Assembly: GCA_028274865.1 (NCBI GenBank)
Contig: JAQCMY010000027.1
Coordinates: forward strand, 1 to 32,004
DNA length: 32,004 nt
From: Haloferacaceae archaeon
GTDB lineage: Archaea > Halobacteriota > Halobacteria > Halobacteriales > Haloferacaceae
Direction of reading: 5' to 3'
Notes under the pieces: model-generated
Told to the model about the DNA's origin: nothing
Databases searched by the model: none
What the model saw: the letters and a program-made list of their open reading frames with translations, nothing else
Shown: piece after piece, positions 27,280-32,004 of the stretch
Layout: every line of letters begins with the position of its first letter
Numbering within the stretch: the stretch's first letter is position 1
Translations under genes and position numbers: made by a program

Positions 27280-27687
27280 TTATGATTCCGTCTTCTGCCG
27301 CTGTGCCCGGGGACTCCTCACCCACTCGACGGCCCCGTTTCGCCAGGCGTAGACGAGGCCGACGACGAGGACGCCGAGGAACACGAACATCGGGACGAGC
27401 ACCGCCGCGAGCGAGACACCCTCCTCCAGCGCGGGCCGGTAGATGACGGTCCACGGGAAGATGAGGACTGTCTCGACGTCGAAGATGACGAACAGCAGCG
27501 CGATCATGTAGTACTGGATGTTGAACTGGACGCGCGCTGTCCCGGTCGGGACCTCTCCCGACTCGTACGTCGCGGCCTTTCCCTGTTCGGGGACGGTCGG
27601 GCGCAGCATCGCGGACGCAGCCATCATCCCGAGCGGGATGCCGACGGCGACGACCCCGAGTGCCCCGACTGCTATCCACTCATTCAT
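27280..27687 (-). CDS. nuoA: Complex I subunit A
   Basis: YESGEVPTGTARVQFNIQYYMIALLFVIFDVETVLIFPWTVIY. Confidence 0.97.
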   Translation of the reverse strand: MNEWIAVGALGVVAVGIPLGMMAASAMLRPTVPEQGKAATYESGEVPTGTARVQFNIQYYMIALLFVIFDVETVLIFPWTVIYRPALEEGVSLAAVLVPMFVFLGVLVVGLVYAWRNGAVEWVRSPRAQRQKTES

Positions 27688-27728
27688 GTGGTCGGGTGTC
27701 TCCCAGTGGTCGCGGGTTGGGAACCCAC

Positions 27729-27738
27729 CGTCATAAGC
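27729..27738 (-). promoter_or_regulatory. Candidate core promoter of the nuo operon
   Basis: Reverse complement CTTATGACGG about 42-51 nt upstream of nuoA ATG; a GGGTT-GGG-AACCC inverted repeat (27714-27726) lies between it and the start codon. Confidence 0.35.
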
Positions 27739-27800
27739 GTTGAGTTACATCGGTTCTGGCCTTTCGACCGTTTGAGCCCGTCTCGCGGCAGTGCGTGGCG

Positions 27801-28415
27801 TCAGCGCCGGCTATCGCGGTAGCCGTCGACGCCGTGGTCGTGTATCGCCCGCGAGACGTCGGCCACGCCTGTCCGGCGCTCGTCACGCAGGGCCGCCAGC
27901 CGCTCGCGCAGGTCGGGGTCAGAGACGGCCAGCATCTGGGCCGCCGACAGCGCCGCGTTGTACGACTTGCCGGCGTCGACCGCCGTGAGCGGCGCGCCGG
28001 TCGGCATCCCGACGACGGAGTCTACCGACTTCTCCTGAACCGGCACCCCGACGGTCGGGAGCGGGTAGGCGACAGAGGCGGTCATGTTCGGCAGGTCTGC
28101 CGACTTCCCGCCCGCGCCGGCTATCAGGACGTCCAGCCCCCGGGCAGCCGCCGTCTCCGCGTACGCGTACATCAGGTCCGGCGTCCGGTGGGCCGACACC
28201 ACCCACGTCTCGTAGCTGTACCGCTCTGTGGGTGGGTCGTCGTAGTCCGTCTGCTCGCCGAACCCGAGAGCGTCGAACGCCTCGCTCGCGCCCGCCATCC
28301 GGTCGAGGTCCGAGTCAGAGCCCATGACGACGCCGACGTCCGGCGTCGCCGCGGGGCCGCGGTCGGACTCGGCCTGCGCGCGCAGGTCGGCGACGACGTC
28401 CTCGACGCTCGTCAT
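27801..28415 (-). CDS. purE: 5-(carboxyamino)imidazole ribonucleotide mutase
   Basis: From ATG 28415: ...DVGVVMGSDSDLDRMAGASEAFDALGFG...WVVSAHRTPDLMYAYAETAAARGLDVLIAGAGGKSADLPNMTASVAYPLPTVGVPV. Confidence 0.97.
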   Translation of the reverse strand: MTSVEDVVADLRAQAESDRGPAATPDVGVVMGSDSDLDRMAGASEAFDALGFGEQTDYDDPPTERYSYETWVVSAHRTPDLMYAYAETAAARGLDVLIAGAGGKSADLPNMTASVAYPLPTVGVPVQEKSVDSVVGMPTGAPLTAVDAGKSYNAALSAAQMLAVSDPDLRERLAALRDERRTGVADVSRAIHDHGVDGYRDSRR

Positions 28416-29605
28416 CCGTCTCCTCCGGCCCCGTCGCCGCGGAACGTCGCCGCGGCGGCGGCTGTCCGTGCCCGGTCGAGCGCCGCGACCCGCCCGTCGT
28501 CCTCGCCGGTCACGGTGACGTGGCCCATCTTCCGGAGCGGCCGGGCCTCGCGCTTGCCGTACCAGTGGAGGTGTGCGCCGGGCGTCGAGAGCGCCGTCTC
28601 GGCGCCGGACAGCCGCGCCGCACGCGGGTCGTCGACGTCGCCGAGCAGGTTCGCCGAGGCCGTGGGACACCGGCGGTGGGTCGTCCCGAGCGGCCAGCCG
28701 AGCACCGCGCGGAGGTGCTGTTCGAACTGTGAGACCTGCGCGCCCTCGATTGTCCAGTGTCCGGAGTTGTGTGGCCGCGGCGCGGCCTCGTTGAACAGCA
28801 CCCGTCCGTCGGGCGTCTCGAACAGCTCGATCCCGAACACGCCCCGACCGTCGAACGTGTCGAGCACGTCCAGCGCGGTTGCTCGTGCGCGCTCGACGGT
28901 CGCCTCGTCGGTCCGGGGCGGTGACGTCGTCGCGCGCAGGATCTGCTCGCGGTGTATCGTCTCGGTGACGGGGAACAGCGCGCGCCGGCTGTCGGCGCCC
29001 CGGACACCGACTGCGGCCAGTTCGCGCTCGAAGTCGAGCATCGCCTCCGCAAGCGCGTCGGCGCCCGGGCCGTCCTCGCGGCGCCAGTCGGCGTCGGGGC
29101 GAATCTCGTCGAGCGCCGCCGCGTAGTCGTCGCCCGGACGGACGGGGCGGTTCCCCCGCCCGTCGTAGCCGCCGGTGCGGGCCTTCAGCATCACCTCGCC
29201 GAGGTCGTCGACCGCGGCGGCGAGGTCGTCGGCGTCGTCGACCCGCCGGAACTCGGGAACCGGAACGCCGGCGTCGGCGGCGGCCCGCTTCTCGACCAGC
29301 TTGTCGCCCGTCGTGCGGAGCGTGTCTGGCGCCGGGTGGACGGGCACCTCCGCGTCGAGCAGGAGGTCCGGGTCCGCGAGTTCGATCTCGTAGGTCAGGA
29401 CGTCGACGCGGGCGGCGAGCTCCGCGACCGCGTCGGGGTCGTCGAACTCGCCGACGACCTGCGTCGCGACGCCGTTCGCCGGGCAGTCGGGGGTCGGGTC
29501 GAGGACGACGAGGTCGACGCCGAGCGGCGAAGCCGCCTCGCCGAGCATCCGACCCAGCTGGCCGCCGCCGACGACGCCGACGGTCGGGCCGGGGAGTGTC
29601 GTCAT
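28412..29605 (-). CDS. purK: 5-(carboxyamino)imidazole ribonucleotide synthase (ATP-grasp)
   Basis: VGVVGGGQLGRMLGEAASPLGVDLVVLDPTPDCPA...VMLKARTGGYDGRGNRPVR...FGIELFETPDGRVLFNEAAPRPHNSGHWTIEGAQVSQFEQHLRAVLGWPLG; ATGA overlap with purE. Confidence 0.97.
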   Translation of the reverse strand: MTTLPGPTVGVVGGGQLGRMLGEAASPLGVDLVVLDPTPDCPANGVATQVVGEFDDPDAVAELAARVDVLTYEIELADPDLLLDAEVPVHPAPDTLRTTGDKLVEKRAAADAGVPVPEFRRVDDADDLAAAVDDLGEVMLKARTGGYDGRGNRPVRPGDDYAAALDEIRPDADWRREDGPGADALAEAMLDFERELAAVGVRGADSRRALFPVTETIHREQILRATTSPPRTDEATVERARATALDVLDTFDGRGVFGIELFETPDGRVLFNEAAPRPHNSGHWTIEGAQVSQFEQHLRAVLGWPLGTTHRRCPTASANLLGDVDDPRAARLSGAETALSTPGAHLHWYGKREARPLRKMGHVTVTGEDDGRVAALDRARTAAAAATFRGDGAGGDG

Positions 29606-29630
29606 GCGCGGCGAGTGAGCGGGACGGCGG

Positions 29631-31367
29631 TTAAGCCTGCCGTGCCGCCGAGCGGTCGACGAAGACGACGACTCGACTCCCCCAGAGCCGGTGGCGGTGT
29701 TCGTAGACGGCGTAGCCGTCCAGTCGCGGTTCGAGCTCGGAGCGGTCCCAGTCCATCGCCACCACGACCGGCGGCGGGTCGGCCGGGAGGCCGGCGGCGG
29801 GTGCGGTGCTCGTGACCTCGGCGCCGTAGCGCTCGAAGTACCACGGGAGCGGGAGCCGGCTGTGCCAGTTCGGCCCCCCGACCGGCGGCTGGTCGGCGCT
29901 CGACTCGTCTGCCACGTGCAGGACGGTGTCGCCGTTCGCCGGGCTGGGCGTGCCGTAGTAGAGCACGTCCGGCTCCGGACCGTCGTCGGTCGCCGCGACG
30001 ACGGGCCCGACGTTGTCCTCCAGAGTCGCTTTCAGCCCGTTACCGGGCTGAGCGTACTGGAGCACCGCGCCGTCGGACCGGTCCGTGCTGTTGTGGTAGG
30101 CGACGTTCGCGCCCGCTACGCCGGAGGCGGCGGCGAGAACGACCAGCGCAGCCGCGAGGGTCGCTGCCCGGCCCGGCACCCGGTCGCCGTCGAGCGGCGC
30201 GGACGCCGCGGTGGCGCGCCGGTAGAGCGCCGCCAGCCCGACCGACGCCGGCACCGCGAGCGGGAGCACCGCGTGGACCGCCGCCCACGGCGCCCGGATA
30301 TCGGTCGCGATCGGGTAGCCGAGGACGCTCGCGAGTCCCCAGTATGCCGCGAACGCGACGGCGTCGCGCCGCCCGCGGTCGGGAGCGTAGCCGTCGACGA
30401 CGAAGCCCACGACGGCGAGGACGACGACGGCGGGCGCACCGTACACCAGCGTCTCGAGGTAGTCGTAGACGTACGGGAGGTACGGGTGTGACTGGTGCGG
30501 GCCGCTGAGCCACGTCCCGGTGAACTTCGTCCACGACCCGACCGTCGCCTCGCCGGCGACGCCCGGCAGCTGCGCGGGCGACCCGAGCGCGGTCCACAGC
30601 GTGGGCCGGGGCGCGTAGAAGAAGACCACGACGGCGACGAAGACGGCGAGCCACCCGCCGACGGCGAGCGCCGAGAGCGCCACGCCGCGCCGCGTCGACC
30701 CGCCCCACGAGCGCAGTCGGCTGTCGAGCGCGTCGACCCACGCGCCGAACACCCGTCGGAGCGACTCGCCCCCCGCCGTCCGCTCGACGAGTCGGTGGTC
30801 GACCAGGAGCGCCCCCGCGCCGGCGAAACAGAGGACGTAGACGAGTGCGTTCTCCTTCGAGGCGAACGCGAGCGCGAGCGAGACGGCGCCGAGGACGGCG
30901 AACGACGCCCGGCGTGTGTCGAACGCCCGGACGACGAGGACGAGCGCGGTGACGGCGAAGGCGCCGACGAGCACGTCGCTGCGCATGAACCGCGAGTAGT
31001 AGAGCAACACCGGGTTCGCCGCGAGCACCAGCGAGAGCGCGACGGTCTCGTCGTCGCGCAGACGCCCCCGGAGTCCGAGCGCCGCGAGGGGGAGCAGCCC
31101 GCCGACGAGGGCGACGGCGAGGCGCGCGCTGAAGTCCGAGGCGCCGAGGAGCGCGAAGACCGGGTCACTCACCACCGGGAGGAACGGGCCGTGGATGATC
31201 GGTCGGTAGGTGAGCTGGCCCGTCTCGTGGTACCGCAGCGCCCAGTAGGCGACGCGTGCCTCGTCGAAGTGCATCACCCGGCTGCCGAGACCGACGAGCC
31301 GGGCGGCGAGCGCGAGAACGGTCAGTCCGACGACGGCGAGCGCGGGTCGGTCGAGCGCGCGGCGCAT
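29631..31367 (-). CDS. TIGR03663/Agl23-type membrane protein (glycosyltransferase-like, flippase-associated)
   Basis: MRRALDRPALAVVGLTVLALAARLVGLGSRVMHFDEARVAYWALRYHETGQLTYRPIIHGPFLPVVSDPVFALLGASDFSARLAVALVGGLLPLAAL...; typical N-terminal HFDEARVAYWxLRYxETGxxxYRPIxHGPFLP. Confidence 0.88.
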   Translation of the reverse strand: MRRALDRPALAVVGLTVLALAARLVGLGSRVMHFDEARVAYWALRYHETGQLTYRPIIHGPFLPVVSDPVFALLGASDFSARLAVALVGGLLPLAALGLRGRLRDDETVALSLVLAANPVLLYYSRFMRSDVLVGAFAVTALVLVVRAFDTRRASFAVLGAVSLALAFASKENALVYVLCFAGAGALLVDHRLVERTAGGESLRRVFGAWVDALDSRLRSWGGSTRRGVALSALAVGGWLAVFVAVVVFFYAPRPTLWTALGSPAQLPGVAGEATVGSWTKFTGTWLSGPHQSHPYLPYVYDYLETLVYGAPAVVVLAVVGFVVDGYAPDRGRRDAVAFAAYWGLASVLGYPIATDIRAPWAAVHAVLPLAVPASVGLAALYRRATAASAPLDGDRVPGRAATLAAALVVLAAASGVAGANVAYHNSTDRSDGAVLQYAQPGNGLKATLEDNVGPVVAATDDGPEPDVLYYGTPSPANGDTVLHVADESSADQPPVGGPNWHSRLPLPWYFERYGAEVTSTAPAAGLPADPPPVVVAMDWDRSELEPRLDGYAVYEHRHRLWGSRVVVFVDRSAARQA

Positions 31368-31513
31368 CTGCGGCGTCGGTGGGCGTCGGGCGCTTAGGAC
31401 TCTTGTGGTCCGTCGCCCTCGGGGGCGAAGCTACTTGTCCCCTCAATTGAAAAGTATCACATGGGTTTTTTGATCGTCATCCAGACGTGGCCGGCTGCTC
31501 GCACCCCGACAGC

Positions 31514-32004
31514 GTGAACCCGGACCGTGTCGACTCGGCTGTCGACCTCGTGTACGGACTGTTGATCGCCGTCTCTGTCGGGCTCATCGTCGTCGTCGGC
31601 ACCGCCGTCGGGGTCGCGTTCGGCTTCGGCGTCCTCGTCTCGTACGTCCTCCACGTCTCGTGGAAGATGGCGCGGTTCGACCCGGACTGGATGACCAGGG
31701 CCGTCGAGGAGACGGTCGACGAAACCGTCGAGCAGGCTGTCGGCGACACCGTCGAGGACGCAGTCGACGAAACCGTCGAGGAGACCGTCGAGAAGACCGT
31801 CGGTGAAACTGTCGAGGACGCAGTCGACGAAACCGTCGAAGAGAGGGTGCGAGAGACCGTCGACGAAACCGTCGAGGAGACCGTCGAGAAGACTGTCGGT
31901 GAAACTGTCGAGGACGCAGTCGACGAAACCGTCGAAGAGAGGGTGCGAGAGACCGTCGACGAGACCGTGAAACAGACCGTCGACGAGCAGATGCAGGCGG
32001 AGGA
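31514..32004 (+). CDS. Membrane-anchored tetrapeptide-repeat protein, partial (3' end beyond window)
   Basis: Open frame to the window end from GTG 31514 (alternative in-frame GTG 31487): VNPDRVDSAVDLVYGLLIAVSVGLIVVVGTAVGVAFGFGVLVSYVLHVSWKMARFDPDWMTR + AVEE TVDE TVEQ AVGD TVED AVDE TVEE TVEK TVGE TVED AVDE TVEE RVRE TVDE ... Not in the ORF track because no stop is reached. Confidence 0.85.
   Translation, partial: MNPDRVDSAVDLVYGLLIAVSVGLIVVVGTAVGVAFGFGVLVSYVLHVSWKMARFDPDWMTRAVEETVDETVEQAVGDTVEDAVDETVEETVEKTVGETVEDAVDETVEERVRETVDETVEETVEKTVGETVEDAVDETVEERVRETVDETVKQTVDEQMQAE
31700..31987 (+). repeat. 24 consecutive 12-bp units encoding (T/A/R)V-x-x tetrapeptides
   Basis: Codon-by-codon reading from gccgtcgaggag (31700) to accgtcgacgag (31987), no frame interruptions. 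Confidence 0.97.
31766..31957 (+). repeat. 96-bp tandem duplication (8 tetrads, 32 aa) with one mismatch
   Basis: gacgaaaccgtcgaggag...gagagaccgtc at 31766-31861 and 31862-31957; sole difference C31798 vs T31894, synonymous (acc/act). Confidence 0.96.

Noticed and set aside
23335-27687. Possibility that the nuo cluster encodes a membrane-bound hydrogenase or Mrp antiporter instead of complex I
   Set aside because: NuoA, NuoK, NuoJ and NuoN homologues, the fused NuoCD and the NuoB CC...GSC...PGCPP motifs are all present in canonical order. The NuoD-like part also lacks the paired CxxC nickel ligands expected in a NiFe hydrogenase large subunit, as far as I can see.
31477-31749. Minus-strand 90-aa and 65-aa ORFs opposite the tetrad-repeat gene
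   Set aside because: Low-complexity mirror of the repeat gene; the plus-strand frame has the TM segment and the in-register repeat with a synonymous difference.
31700-32004. Possibility that the 12-bp/96-bp repeats are a CRISPR array or non-coding satellite
   Set aside because: No unique spacers of uniform length; the repeat is a multiple of three, uninterrupted in frame and continuous with a hydrophobic N-terminal coding segment.
1-32004. tRNA/rRNA genes, IS elements, integrase or defence-island signatures
   Set aside because: None recognised by eye on either strand: no CCA-type tRNA cloverleafs, no transposase or nuclease-helicase motifs in the credible ORFs. A tRNAscan/Infernal run would be needed to exclude small RNAs.

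Overview
The window is a contiguous, high-GC haloarchaeal chromosomal segment. I judge this from the strong GC third-position bias, acidic proteome, haloarchaea-type gene families and mostly leaderless TATA-type promoters. It looks like core genome: 36 supportable CDS, two of them cut by the window edges, and no recognisable tRNA, rRNA, CRISPR array or transposase. Main blocks are: purA with a Trm112-like protein; a DR2241-family protein next to a CbiX-type chelatase; cysS; a thioredoxin-reductase-like flavoprotein; an M24 peptidase; a CBS-ParB protein next to a TrkA_N-DHH phosphoesterase; an 11-gene respiratory complex I operon (nuoA-B-CD-H-I-J1-J2-K-L-M-N, minus strand, no nuoEFG); purK-purE; and a TIGR03663/Agl23-type membrane protein. 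The most unusual element is at the right edge. It is a truncated, membrane-anchored protein made of at least 24 consecutive in-register tetrapeptides of the type (T/A/R)-V-x-(E/D/K/Q), with a near-perfect 96-bp internal tandem duplication. It is absent from the ORF track because it has no stop inside the window. A second structural observation is that all six convergent gene junctions have zero or negative spacing, and four of them share a palindromic stop (CTAG or CTATAG) on the two strands. I see no convincing evidence of a defence island or another clearly novel multi-gene system. The hypotheses below are graded accordingly.
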